Position numbers and translations under genes: made by a program. Under the pieces are notes generated by a model. The model was not told where the DNA came from. It ran no database searches and saw only the letters and a list, made by a program, of their open reading frames with translations. This document shows positions 47,701 to 62,186 of a DNA stretch of 64,000 bases, piece by piece (positions within the stretch are counted from its first letter, which is position 1; every line of letters begins with the position of its first letter). The stretch is taken from positions 8,010,001-8,074,000 of the forward strand of contig NC_133063.1 in assembly GCF_048771995.1 (NCBI RefSeq), written 5' to 3'. This DNA comes from Taeniopygia guttata (lineage: Eukaryota; Chordata; Aves; Passeriformes; Estrildidae).

Positions 47701-49167
47701 ATCTCATTGCTTCACCTGAAGGAAATGGGATTCCACCACAGATGTGTGCTATACCCTGTACACTTGTGTAGCCTAGCAGAGCCTGGAGCTTCCAATGTTC
47801 CTGCCATCTCCAAAGACAGAATGGAGGAGAGGAGATCTGTCTGCTGCTATGCACATGAGCAGACTGATTCTGACACTGAGATCCAGCACCATTCTTCCAA
47901 AGTGCAGTATGCAGGAGCCCTAGGGTGGTCAGTAGGTGTATTCCTTTACTGTTTCACCAAGTGACCCATTTTCAGTTTAGGTCACACTAAGAAATGGAAA
48001 CCCACTATTCCTCCCTTTCTTCCTCCAGAGGTCCACAGAACATAATGTTTGCATTTTATTCAAATCATCATTTGTTGAAAGAGCTGTTCTTAACAGGGCT
48101 GCACAGATGAAGCAGCACATAGCATAAAACACGTTAGTTCCTTGCACTTGACTTCAGTATTGGAACAACTGTTTAAACTAGTGAAAGATGGCTTGTGTGC
48201 ATATTCATGTATATGTATAACATTCTTATAATTACAATTATAATAATATATTATTATATTAACCAATATTATACTTGGCTATTTTAAATTGTACTTTTAT
48301 GTTTGGATTCTTCACAGTGAAGTTTTTTCAAGTTTCCTTTGACCATATGAGCAAAAGCAATTAAGCAGAACCTTGTCTGAGCCACTCATTCTTTCAGGTT
48401 AAATGCATTGACTCAGTTTGTTTTGTGAAAAAGAGAAACAAGGAAAAGAACCATTCAAGCCAAACAAACTGCTGACTTTCCAACTGGCTTTAGTCCCACC
48501 TTTCTTCCTGACTATTCATCTTGCCTGTGGCTTGAAAAAAATCTCTCTGCAGGGGAAGAAACATTCATCACAGTACGTTCATGTGGGATTTCTCTTTGCA
48601 GCTTCTTTGTCAGGCAATTTCTGCTGCATCATGCAGTAGAATGGATAAATTGTTCTTTGTGAAACAGCATAACCCTCAAAAATTTCATTTTTTGCATACT
48701 TTTGCCTCTTCATCCTGGATTGTCGACCAAAAAATCTGAAGCTATATCATTATAAAGGCCAGGAGGAAGTAGTGGCGGTGAGCCTGTCTCCCTGTGTTGA
48801 GATATTTTAAATGCTTTATTTAGAACAGAAGTCAGATGGTATCACAGCTTATAGTATAATTGCTCACTTGCTGAAATAGTGGTTTCAAGTGTAAGTTTGA
48901 GCCAAGCGATGTTTGCTGTTTTCTCCATGTTTGAACTATGAAAATCCACTAAAAACTAATGTGGTTAGGGTGGGTTTTGTATTTATTTGTTGTATAACTC
49001 ACTGAAAAACATGAGAGACAGCAGTCTAGTTAAACATTTGGTTGGAAACACAGGTGTTGAGTTAAATTGTTCACGTTGCTCATCTTTCATGTCAGAAGCT
49101 TTTTCTGTCTCATAGAATTCTTTCTTGGCTCTAATGGCTATGTTTATGTTACTGCTCTGGTTTTGAG

Positions 49168-49199
49168 CACGATTTTGAAAAAACACGATTTTGAAAAAA
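49168..49199. repeat. Perfect 16-bp tandem duplication
   Basis: cacgattttgaaaaaa occurs twice without a gap. It looks like a recent slippage event in IDUA intron 2. Confidence 0.9.
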
Positions 49200-50500
49200 C
49201 TCCTTGGTTAGACTCAGTGTGGTGCATGGATTGAATGTACACGGGTGTGTTATTCTTGCAAATTGGATTTCTTCTCAGAGGAAGGTACCTAGAAACTATA
49301 CCCTAGTGCACTTTGACCCTTTATGGTGGCATAAAAAGTTAAGTCAGCAATTGGTGCTTTTGGACATATTTGAACAGACGTGAGGAGTCCTTTTACTTTG
49401 TGAGAACTGACTTGTCTGAAATAAAGTCCCTTGAGCTGCATATAATATAAGACAATACTGCTTTAGCACCTATTGATTTGATTTATTAATCTTTTGTTCT
49501 GCAGGGTTGCTTAGATATGTCAACCTAAAAGTTTTAGAAGTCATCAGGTACTAAAACAGAACAAGTGAAATGAATGTTTCTCTTTGTGTTGTGTTAGCCA
49601 TTGTATTTTCGTCTTTAGAACTAAGATGCACTTGGAAGCAGACTTAAGCAAGGTGCCAGCAACCAAAACCATTTATTTATACACTGACACAGCAAGCTGT
49701 CAGACTACAGGCACAGAACATGGCATTGCCTTGTAGAAAAATCATATGAAACTTGTTAGGTTTGGTTAGTTTTTTCACTATATAGGGGTAAAATATTACT
49801 GCTTCAAAGCATTTTTGTGTTGAGTTTCAATGTTATACTAATTCAAACATGAAAGATGAAATAGCATTACGGCTTAGTGGTCTCTACAAGTCAGGAAAGC
49901 CAGATCATGTCCTCCACAAATTAAATTGCTATACTAAGGAGAGAATTATTCTGAGAGTCTTTCAGATTTGCATATTTCTAATTAAAATCTCCAGTTCACA
50001 ATTTTAATTTTCAACTGTAAATTGGCTTAGGATTTTCCAGGCATGTTAGACTCTCTGTTAAATGCCTGCATTCACCAGCAGCTGTGAGTCAAGTTTTGTT
50101 TTTCCAAGAATTCTCAGTTCCATATCCCAGTGAGTAAGGTGACAGCCACTGGCAGGTAACAATCCCAGAGCTGATGAGCAGGCTACAGTGGAACTCCTGC
50201 TATCAGCCAGCACCTGTTGTTAAGGTTTGCCCATCAAGATCATCTTTGGGAATGATCATTCATGCAGATACATGGTCAAGTAGTTTGACTCATTCTGCAG
50301 AGACAGTTTTTGTGGAAGGATTCCAGAAAATGCTGATCTAACTATTGACAGGCTCTTGAAGGCAAGACAGCATTATTTTTCTGGAGAGTCTTAGGACATG
50401 ACCACTAAAAAGGTATTTGCTGTGGATTCAAAAAACATTCCTAAAATTCAGATTTCTTGCTTTTGGGAAAGTAGCTGTTTCAAAGTGAAAGTCTGTTATT

Positions 50501-50523
50501 AAAAAAAAAAAAAAAAAAAAAAG
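50501..50523. repeat. Poly(A) tract
   Basis: A run of more than 20 A in IDUA intron 2. I see no LINE or processed gene body before it, so it is listed as simple sequence only. Confidence 0.8.
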
Positions 50524-50975
50524 AAGCCTTTAAAGATAGTTTTTCAAGACCTTGGCCATCATTCACGAAGTTAAATACTAAGCTCTGCCCTGTGGTTTTG
50601 CTGGATATTGTTTAGCCATACTAAGGTGTCACAGAGAAAACCAAACTGGCAGTTAATTCTCATGGTTTTTCCTGTTGTTTTCTATGGCATCTTGTGTTTA
50701 CTACATGCAATAAGGACAGTGTTTTGAAAACACTTTTTTGTACTTGAGCACTAAGAAAATGCTCTCAGTTTCAATATCAGTGTAGTACTTTGAGAAACCA
50801 ATAAGCCTATTTTCTTAAATAGAAATAAAAACTAACCAAATGGTTGAACTATTGGATGGGGGTTGCGGGAAAGACAATTGCTGTACCATTTACAGCTGAC
50901 TGTATGTTTTACAAACTTTTGCCCAGTGTCTGCCTTACAAGCAATATTTATGAACAAAAACAACATAATAATAAA

Positions 50976-51002
50976 CAAACAACAACAACAACAACAAAAA
51001 AA
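50976..51002. repeat. (CAA)n microsatellite
   Basis: About seven CAA-type units followed by an A run; source of a false Gln-rich plus frame and a Cys-rich minus frame. Confidence 0.85.
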
Positions 51003-54000
51003 CAGCACAAGCAAAGTAAGTGAAAAGAGACAGTTTTGCACGTTTGAAAACAGACAAAGAACAAATTAATCTGAATTCAGAGGCACAGGAGGGGAAGCAG
51101 ATCTCTTACCTGGAGAGCTTTTTGACAGGGATGTACCAGCTCTGGTTTTGCACGTTGGAATGAATGGAAGTCTTCAGCCAGACATTGCTCTGTTTGCATA
51201 AAGGATAATTATTAGCTAAATATTCCTCAAGGTAAGAATGGGTAGTTATGGAATTTTGAGCTTATAATGTTTGGCAGTGTGTTGTCACTTGTATCACTTT
51301 GTAAAGCTGGATATATATGTATCGGTAGCTGAGGATTTGAGTTTAAATAATGCATAAGATTATTAATTAACTAACACTGATCCAAAAATTGTGCTGAGTT
51401 CAGGCTAGCACATCTCTGACCTTTGAAGCTACTTCTCATCTGGGATTTGATCTGGTTTATGCATCTTCATGTAGCATTAGCTTTTGATTTTACATGTTCA
51501 AGGTGTATGAATAGAACTTCCGTCTTCCTTGAGATTTGTGTCCTTCGCAGGCTGGAGTAAGTCCTGTTCTGCTCAGTGCATAGGATGGGAGAGCTGGAGG
51601 TCAGAGTTCTTTTTCTACATGTCAGCACATTCAGATCACAATATTTTTTGCTTCTGTGTGAACCAAAGACTTCATAATGTAGGCAGATCAGCAGGACAAA
51701 GATAGACTTCTGTTGAAAGTCTGCTTCATTCTTGTGAGGTATATAAACGACCACGTTCCCTCTCAGTTACCTAGGATCTTTGTATAAGTGCAGACCTATC
51801 CAAGTGATAAATAAACATCCATCTCCTCCCCTTGACAAAGGTGATAGGTAATGTTTAATGGTTAAAAGCAGTGCAGATTAACAGGTTGGGCACAAGGCCA
51901 CGACCTGTAGGAACTGTATTCAGCTGGCCTACAAGCTTAGAGATGAGCAGATGTGTCTATTAGCCAAGGAAGAGCACAAGCTGGCATGCAGTAAGAATCT
52001 CAGATGGGAGTTGCAAGGCCACAAAAGGACTGGGTTGCTGGCACACAAGCAGGACTAGAGAGGGCCAGGTTTCAACATCGTCTTTTATCCCTGTGCAAGA
52101 AAGTTGTTTGCTGCTCTTTAGAATTAAGAAGGAAACATAAAAATTATGTAAGTGAAAAGTCAAAACTTAGTTGAGGGAGGAATAGAATAGAACTTCTGTG
52201 ATATTAAACTGGTCACAGATTCTCAAAATGGTCATAAAACTACTGGCTACTACAAAGAGCTTAGACTTGGTGGTAGTAGTTCTAAATACAAAATTTAGAC
52301 ATTCTAAATACAAAATATAAAGAAGGTAGTTTCAGTCTTACCAAAATCCTGTTGATTGCTTCTTTGTTATGGAAGGTCTTGTCAGCCACTCCTATCCCTT
52401 TCCCCTTTGCTCAAGTACCTCCTAGAAAAAGGGGGATATATTAGTACACCTTATCTGCATAACAAATTTTGCACACTGGTCACAAAGATAGTGTGTTTCT
52501 TTGATTTTGTGCTCTACCGAATAGAAGATTGTACTGCTTCTGTTAATTTAATTTTAGCCTTGAGGTATTTCTTCATTAAAAATAAAGTGACTTAAACTCG
52601 TCTCTCAAATTAATCCTTTCATTCATTTTACTATGTAATTCTTAGAGCCAAGAGTTGTCTTGTCTGGTGACCTCCTAAAATGTGTGTGCCATCTGCTTCA
52701 GTACCTAAGTAAACTTTTTCTCCTTTTCAACTCCCATACAATATTTGGAAACTCTGTTACTTCTGGTATTTTCCGTCTTGGAATTTGCAGAGTAATTGGG
52801 GTTTGCCCATCTTCACAATTTTTTTGACAGAGACCTCTCTGCATTTCAACAGCACTTTTCCCAATATCAGGCTCCTAAGAGAAAGGAGGATAGTATTGTA
52901 TACTTATCACTTGACCTCTTCTGTATTAAGTTGGTTGTAACTTTGTTTTGCCTCAAGCTAGCCTAAAAATAGCACTTTTTGAAATCTAAAAGAAAGAAAC
53001 TTCAAATAATAATTTTGAACATTTTTTCCATATAGCACAGTGCCAGTGAGGCTAAATATCTCTGGACAGGACAGTTCTACACAGGAAAAAAAGTGACAAA
53101 ATGAAACAATCTCTCATTCTCTCTGTATAAATTTTGAAAATCATATAGTTTTGACAGAACTGTGTTTTATGATGGACAAGTTTTACGTAGCATACAAAAA
53201 TACTGACAGCAGAAGTTTCATTGGTGGATTATGGAGATGAGAGTTCATACTCCATTACATGAAGTCATTCATCAAGGCTTCAGCCCAGCAGTAATGCTGA
53301 GTGGGCTGGTCCTGGCATCCTGGTTGAGTTCCACTGACACTAATACTCTAAATGTGCTCTAGTTCCAAATGTGCTGTCTTTCCTTGTCAGCTGCTGAGTC
53401 GTGAAACAGTGGTAACTGGCCAAAACAGGTGACAAAAGAGGTACTGCAGTGAAACACCCATCTCTAAGAATAGAAACTACAGTAGAAAAGGATGATGATC
53501 ATTGACCATTAATTTTGAGTTTACAGGTGATTTTTGTTTGTATGACTTACTATTTATCTTTATGAACAGATGCAGTTTCAACTGGTTTAAAAACTGTAAA
53601 GGGTTAAAAGTGGAATTGAACAGAAGTATTTATGAAATAAATAATGTAAATACGTAAAATATATTTGACATTGTTGACATGTTTACTTGAGGATTTTCAG
53701 ATATTTCAGAAAAATTCATGGTATTGCTACATACAATTCATATCTAGTAACCTAACTATTAAAAAAATGAGTGCTAGATTAGTCACATACACACAGTTAA
53801 TCTTAGAATCACAGAATCATAGTTAAAAGTGCTTGTTTACTGGGTCACAGTCAATAATATCAAATCTTCAAAAGTACATAGTCCAACTGTAATATCCACG
53901 TTCTTCCTTCTGTGCAAGTGTGGGAAGTTCAGAAATTCAGTGAATTAAAAAAACTCTTAAGCCTAATGCCTGCATTGTTTAAAATGCTCTCAAGTCTCAG

Positions 54001-57000
54001 TTACTCTGCAGTTTATATCACAGCGAGCAGGCGATGTGCCTAAAAAGCACACATTTGGTTGCATTTTAATAGGAAAGATGGGCACTCTGAAAGTAAGCAT
54101 CCACGCCCTTCCAATCCACTATGCACTGCATTCCACATTCCTTCTCTAGCTGTAAAAGTGCCTGGTGCAGCTGAAAATTATGTGTGTATGCAGAGAGTCA
54201 TGTTATTGATTTTTTTTTTAACCAAAAAATCTAGCTCCTGCTGTACAGTTTCCAGGAAAAACTGAGATCTGCAAGACTCAGTGCAGGTTTGTATATTCAA
54301 AATTGAGGAAGGCTGTCATTTAGCATGCAAGCCCTTCTATTTCCCACTGCAAACACAGAACCAATGGATTAGCACTTACCAAAGGCACAAAGTAGCTGCA
54401 GTAGCTCCACAACAGTTCTTGTATCAGTACCCAGTAGCACAGTACCTCAGGATCACAGCTTTCTGTAAGAATAGATTAGAAGTTTTATCGTGATATAGTG
54501 CAGGCCAACTGGGTATTGCTGTCATAATGTTTACAGTGAGATAATATAAATAAACACTAGCAGTTGAAAAATCTTTGTCCTGTAAAGTATAATCACAGAT
54601 AAAAGATAAACTTTAAATCATTACATTACAGAAGCTGGTAACCTCTGACTTCTTACTCATCTCTGCTATTCTGCTTTATTAGAACTGTTAACACTGTGTG
54701 GAGTTCAGATAGAATTGCAGTCCTGACATAGCTTTTTACAATCTTTTTAACTGGACTTTTCAGGGGTTTTATTACTAACTTCAATTAGATTAAAATATAC
54801 TCTTAAAGTGTTAAATGAGATTAGGGCAGGAAGTATGTGGAACTGTCCTTACACTTAGTGCTTAGTTGTCAATGGTCACTAATTGAGATTTGTCCTTTGA
54901 AAAAGCATTTTTATTGAAATAAATAATGAAGGGGGTCTAGCTGATAAATCTTGCATGTAGGAAGAATTTACATACCTCAGCTGACATAGAGTGTGAAATG
55001 TCTGAGCTTTTCTGCCTTCTGAGAAAAACTGCTGTTTTCGTCTCCAAATACCCAGAACTGTAGAACCAAAGCCTGCTTATTGATGACATGAATGTTACTA
55101 CTGATATTTGTGTATCATAGAGGCAAATTTAATGTAGCAAGGATCGCCTCTCTGAAATTCTGGAGCTTGTTCACCCATTCCTTGAAATTTTATGTAATCT
55201 TAGCTGGATATTGAAAACCCATTTCTGGGTGCAAAGAAAATAGATGGATTTCCTACTGCGTTGTGAAGTAAATTTTCATGTTTCATGAACACAGAATGCA
55301 ATGCATCTTTATATTGAAAGGTGAGATATTTTTCATATTAGTGGAAGTTTTTCAGGGTGGGGAAGGAATGGAGGAAAAAGGGTGATACATGAACATGAAG
55401 ATCATGGAATGTAAGAGCTATCAATACTGTATATAATAATGCACCACTAGCCTAAATTGTAATGCCAAACCCAGGTTCAAAATAGAATTATCAGATGTCA
55501 GTTTGTAGAGACTTTCAGGTTTGTATCTCGTATAAAACTCTACAAATGCAACTGGCTAGTTTTACCTCCTTAATTGTAAGAAGTTTATTATGTTTAATAT
55601 TGGAGAGTGAAGAGCAGACACTGGCATGCCATTTAAAAAACTGCACTCTCCAGATTGTCTTATAGTGGTCATTTGTCAGTTCTGAAGTACTCAGAAACCA
55701 CTCATCACAAAAATTCTGCAGGATTAAGAACAAGACATGGAAGGCATATTCATTGTGCCTTTTCACTATCAGAAGTTATTAAACTGTAGTTAGAAAGTGA
55801 ACTTGGTATCATTTTTCAAAGTGACCTATTCCGGTTAGATACAAAGTTGCCCATGGAGAATCAAGTACTGATAGAGGCACACCTGAAACTACATCTGATA
55901 TGTAAAATAGATGGAGCAGCTGTTGGACTTCATCAGACACCACGTGCTGTCTGTATTTTAGATGTAAAAGAAGTACATCAGCTGAGAAATCTAGCTGAAA
56001 ATCTTAACACCTTAACTATTTACCTCCTTGTTTTTATTTTCTTAGACTGTTGGTTTGTCCATTTACATGCTCCTTAGTACACATCCTGACAAATGGAAAC
56101 AAGTTTTGAGAATGAAAAAAGTTAAAGTACCTGGTTAAAGTAGTACACTGTGCAGTAGTGCAAAATTTCAAGTCCAATTACAGTATGTGCATGAACAAGC
56201 AAAGTCTTTCAGAGCACACTAAGTAAAGCATTGCTGAATTTGGTTCTTGTCGCATATTTAGCAGCAAAGAGGGCAATAATTCCCTCTCAATGTTATGATT
56301 TACACAACAGTAAATAAACTATTTTCTGTGGTATGATTGGAGTCGCATACTTTTGGACTTTATTTCTTTGTACAGCTAGCAGGCAAAATAATAGATGGAG
56401 CATAAACAGCAAATAAAAATGTGAAAATGAAGAGGTGATAATAGCAGAACTGTGAAAGGAAAACAGTAAGTCAAATATGTACCATGGAGGCGCATTTCAG
56501 AAGGTGCACTGTTGTGTGTACTTGAATTGGAATGCTGGATGCATACAGAGAACTGTTCTGTCACTGCTTGGGAAGAAAAGTTCAGTGACAGCTTTCCCAG
56601 GCAGTGCCAAAAGAAGTTATATGCTTAAAGTAAGCTAATTTTAGCATTATGTTTTCTCTTCCTCGTGCATCTTTAGTCTTAACTATTGATTTAGTCTCCC
56701 TGTCAGCTCATTTCAAAACTTTTGCTTACAGGTGACTTTACTTGGAGTTCCATCATCAAGGGCAGCATCAAACCACAGTGAACATTTTACTTGTAGCCAC
56801 GTGTTATGCAGAAGGAAATCAATCAGTTTCATACATCAAACTCAATCAGAAAGGTATCCTCTAGCAGTCAGCTCACATACAGTGACTGAACCTTTCAGTC
56901 ACTTGCAAAGCCTTTAAATCTGTAGTGAAGAATCAGCTGAAAAGCATTTTCTGCTGTTTCACCTCATTATTCAATTGTTCCCTTTGCAAATGAATGTGAA

Positions 57001-60000
57001 CATAGCAAACCTGAACAAGGGATCACAAGGTCTCGTGACACTGAATTGTCCATGTCTAGGTGATTGGCTATTCACATGTCTAGAGAGGTCAGATACTGAA
57101 ATAGCATATACCTTTGCCTAAATCCTACAGCCTGTTTCTCCTTTTACATCTGGCATTTGTTTTAATGGGGAAGAGGGGTGTCGGACGGAGAAGAAACACA
57201 ACAGTCTTAACAATATTTTCCGAGGCTAACTCACCTCGGCACAGGAAGCTGTTGGTGCTTTGTCTGCCTCTCTCTTCCCCCCACACACAGCACGCTCACT
57301 GCTGAAAGAAGGACTGAGACTATGCTCACAAAAGCAGGCTGAGTAAGAAATGGAAAATCATAGGCCATGATTAGCATCAGCTTGAAAACGTCCATTGTTT
57401 GCTTGTAATTCTGTGCCTGTGAATTTCAGCCAGATCACAGCAAGGATTTTGTGAGTTGCTTTGCAAGGTGAAGCTCAAACACTGCTGATTTCAAAGAGAA
57501 AAGATGCTTATTAAGATGCTGTATAAATCAAAGTCAATGCTATTTTTATGTTTTTAAAAAAATAGAAGGATTCAGCTGAATGCACAGCCTCTTGGCTGGC
57601 TTGTAGAAGAGGCAGTGATTTCCAGTAAATAACAGCTTCATTCTCCATTTTTGAAGCGGCTTATTCCTAAGTCACAGGGATTCATACCTATCCTTCTTTT
57701 TGCGCATGTACCACGCTGGTTGGTTGTGTGGATGGATTAACTCTGACAAGCTGTGACATCAGCAAAGGCTGGATGCTGCCTGGCTCTGTGATTTTGCAAT
57801 GCATGCTCCTGTTACTGCTGGGCTGACTCATTCCTGCTATAGGGTGACTGAATTGTGCAGAGTGTGGGCCAGCACCGACTGAAGTGTTGGGCGTTGTGCT
57901 TCTGTGCAGAGCCTGTGCCTTAATTGTAAAGGAAGCAAATTTTCCAGCCCTGCTTACACAAATGATAGAGCTGAGATGTAAATGCCTCTCAAAGAAAAAT
58001 ATTAATGATAATAAATAGACGCAGAAGTGGTAAAATATACGGGTTATTTAGTGTGGGTGTGGTAGTCTTTGACCTTTGAAAAAGCCTCTGATTTAGGTTT
58101 TTGATCAGCAAGGCATGTGAAAAGCACAGGCTGTGTTTTGCTTGGGGACCACCAGGGAGGAAGAATCAGTCTTCATCAGTCTGGAAACTGTCTAGTTATA
58201 GTGATTATTTTGGATTACGGGGATTTTGTGAACAGGAGTCAATTTACTTTACCTGTAATGATCATAGGAAGCAAGAGCAAGTGGAGCAAGAACATGGTAG
58301 GAGTAACTCTAGTGTGGATGAGTATTGTTAGCTATTGTTAACTTCCACTCAGTTCAGGAGGGGGAAGTGTTGTTTATTAATAACCCAGGAGTCTACTAAT
58401 TTCTTAGTTATTAACGATCCTGTACTTAAACCTGAAATACCAGACTAGCAGGGTTTTTGATTGACACTGAGGAGACCTGGAGAGAACTGCTGAGAATTCA
58501 GCCTCTGGAAAGGTGAATGTTACTGACCTTTGTACACTCTGAGGTAACATTTCAGTAGTGCTCACAGACCCTTTGGATCTGCTTTTAAGGTCCAGAGGTT
58601 TTTTAAGTAATCAAGAGAACAAGAAGTTTATGTAGACAGTTGGTGGGTTTGGAGCAAACAAAGTCTTTGTAAAAACCTGACCCTTAAACTGGCTTCATTT
58701 CATTCCTCATAGCTGCAAAAATAATTAGAAAAACTAAGGAGGTGGGATCCTTTTGTGTTGTAAGAGGCACTTTGGAGGGCAACAAGTTTCGCCTCTGAAA
58801 AAAAATAAACTTGCTGACATTTTCGGTCCAGGGCTTTTGACCTTCATCTTGTAAATGCTCTCCTCTTAAGCTTACATGCTTTCTTGTCCATTTAACAGCT
58901 TGTTCTGGCTAAAAGCAAAGACAGGCATTTCTGAAGACCATTCCTTCTGGAGTAGCAGCAAGAATATGAAATGACATGGATTACTGTTGTTCGTTACTCC
59001 AACAGTTACTGTTGTGGGAACCTTTGGAAGTTTATTATTTGCTTGCAGTGAACAGCTTGACTTTGGGCACTAATGTCCTTTCCAGGGTAGATGGACTCTT
59101 GTGTGTGTGCTGGAGTTTTCCAATCCCTAAAATGGCATCATGGATTCTAGAAAGGTGGTAAGCAATTGCTTCGGCACTGTATCTATGAACACTCCTTATA
59201 GTAGTCACTTGCCTCAGGAGTTGTTTTCACTTAATTTAGTCTTGAGAGGGGGAATTTAATTACCATGCATATTTACACTTATCAAAACAATGGTGATGGT
59301 GTTACCGTTGGTCCACATCGTGGACCTGGACACTGTGGACAAGAGTGTATGATTTCAGGAACCCCCTTAAAGGGCGGGCAAAGATGGTGTGGCACACAGC
59401 TCAGGATCTTTATCAGATGAATAGTGGTATGTAATATGATCATTATCTCAGCAGAGGTACTAGATACTGCCACAGCAGGGTAGTCTCTAGACTGCACTGT
59501 TGCTTCTCTTAAGATTGTAACACAGAAAACCCTCAATGGAGAAAGGGGTTTTTAGGTGACTCCTTCATGGAGTCTGGCCAATAGCCTGCTGAAAAAAATT
59601 ACAGGTGTGAGTTGCATCTCTCCTCTGCTAACACCTTGTGCCAGTTTTCTGTCCTTGCTTCTTGATTACATTTGCAACTAGGTGAGCAGTCTTTCCAAGT
59701 AGAAGCTTCCAGTGAGGATGTCAGCAGGCTATGCTGCTGTGGGAGTGGTGTTAGCCAGCCACTATGGCCAATCTACCCAAAGAGGCTGTTCTCAGATAGT
59801 GATGAAAGCAAGCCAGATTATGTCAACTTTTGATGTATATGGTAGCTCTGTTTACCAGAAACACAAAAGGGAGACCACAGTAGCTGAATGAGAATGTCAG
59901 GATGTGGATGAGTACTATTCTAGTATATTGGTATTTCCCAGCCATCCTTAATCCTAGGCTCTCTTCAACATAGTATCTCTGTTGATGGTTACCCTACATG

Positions 60001-62089
60001 GTACATTTTTATTCCTAAATGGGCTGTGACCTACTGACAGGAAGCTACAGGGCTTCCTATCCCAGGAGATTTAATTTGGTACGTTACAAGAAAGTCTGAT
60101 AAAGTTAGTTTGACGTGTTATCAGAGATTCAGTACTTGACTGAAGATCACTTGGAATGGAAACACTCCCTGCCTGTGGTTTTTGTTCTCTCTTTTCTGTA
60201 GATAAGATATTTGGTTCAATATCTGGGTGTGCACATGTTTTCCAGGGCATGCAGCTATATTCCTGGACAGGATCAATGCAGGGCAGAAGAGAAGCAGCAG
60301 TTGCTGGGCACAGGAGGGAAGCAATAGCAGTAGACTAAGTAGTAGTATCTGCAGCTGTGCTAGCTGGAGCAGATCTGGCAAGCTGTTGACAGCTAAAGCT
60401 GTCTTACCTCTGCCCTCCCAAGAGATTAAGTTTGTGAATGAGGGTAGGCTGAAAATGTTATGGATAAGAAGCACAACATGAGTATCTTACAACACTTTGG
60501 CAAGCTGTCTAGTGCTACCTATGCACCTGGAAAGAACACTTGAAAAAAACTTTACTTCAGTAATAAGAAGTAGTAGAAAGCTGTTAAGATGGGCCTGTAG
60601 CCTTTGATTGAGCAAACGACAGCCCATGAAGCAAACCTTTCCAAGGAAGGGAGCAACCAGATTGTGTGGCAACCAGCAGACAGTCCCCTGTACTTACAAC
60701 TGCTCTTCATATTCACAGCATGATTGTTGCTCCCAAGAGGCAGCACATGGGTCTGGAACTGAGACCATGATGCAGACTGGAAAGGTTCCTCACCAGCAGG
60801 CAACAGTCTCTGGAGTATAGCAGCCTCAGGCTTGGTGTTTCTATGGGCCTTGGTGCCAGGATGCCAGTAAATGTGCTTTAGTGTAGCTGTTTATAATGGC
60901 TGAAGATGAAGAAGGTCTATGTGATAAGCTTCCCGGAGAAATCCCAGCTGAGGAACAGAAAGCCAGGCACAGACAAGATAGTGATTGCTGCTTGACATTC
61001 AAAATACCTGACAGCAAACAATGTGTGATCGTAGTCTTGCAAGCACTCAAATGCAATGATGAGTATGTAACCTTCTGCATGCTTGTAAATGAAGGCAGTG
61101 GTGTCTAGAAGCCGTGACAGAAAGACTGGAAGAGGAACAGGCCAAAAATTGATTGTAAAATTCTGTGAGCTTGCAGCCAAGAGCCCAATCATAGGTGCAT
61201 GGTGTTCCACCAACAGTTTAGATGTAGAAACATGTTTTGAACAACTTTGGACATGGATTTCTCCTCCGCCACACATTTACCTTGACATGTGCCTGTAACA
61301 GTATTGATCTGGTCATCAGTGTCCTAAAATTGTCTTCAGAGCTCTCCTGTCAAGGGCCTGGCAGTTAATCCAATCTTGTCCATACAAAACATTTGTAAAT
61401 ACTACCAGTTTCTGTGCCTCAAGTGCAACAGTCAGCATGGCTTCCAGTCACTACATGGCAGGCAACCATGCAACCCAGATTCTAGCAGTACCGTATACGC
61501 TGTAAAAAAATGCATCGATCTCGCATCAGGAATGTAGTCTAGGTAAGGATAAGATCAAAATCTGAGCAAGTGTTAATCATGTCAGTCAAGTAATCATGGG
61601 AGCATATTGTCTGTTCCGCTTGGTAGGAGGAAGAGATTCTTATGAAGTGACTGGTCAGCCAAAGAACTTAAGAAGTGCCTCTACACCTGCACACATAACA
61701 AAAGATCTCGTGTACCAGCACTCAGTTATAGTTGGCAGTGGCATTCTGTTTTAAATGTGTTACTTAATTGGTGCAGTCGGAAAAATGTAGATGTAATGGA
61801 ATCTTAAGTGTACAGGTATCATATGGAAGGTTTTATTTATGGTTATATCTTATATGCTTATTTATACTTATATTTTCACATAATACTGTGTAGACCTTAG
61901 ACTGAAGCCAGGAAGATTCTAGTTCCTTTGCTTTTATCTGTATGGCATTATTAACTTTTTACAAGACAGTGTAGTTAATCATTCTTACACACACTGACTG
62001 TAAGTGTGCCTGTAAGCAAATAATTCAATAGAACACAGGGTACAACTGGAAATAGTTAATGGATCTGAGGGAGCAGAGCTAGTTTTAGC

Positions 62090-62186
62090 AAAAAAAAAAA
62101 AACCTGTTTCAGAACTTTGGAATCAGACTTTTTTTTAAAACCTCTGTCTAAGCAAAAAAAAAAAAAAAAAAACCCAAAAAAAAAAC
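62090..62186. repeat. A-rich low-complexity stretch
   Basis: Three A runs (near 62090, 62155 and 62177) broken by short unique DNA. No mobile element could be tied to it. Confidence 0.7.

Noticed and set aside
53807..53823. agaatcacagaatcata, like a CR1 3' tail
   Set aside because: Only about 17 bases match and the following sequence is not CR1, so it is not listed as an element.
60896..61298. Two neighbouring plus-strand frames (70 and 69 codons), the first Glu/Asp/Lys-rich
   Set aside because: No recognisable domain and no link by splice sites that I could justify; likely chance frames in an intron.
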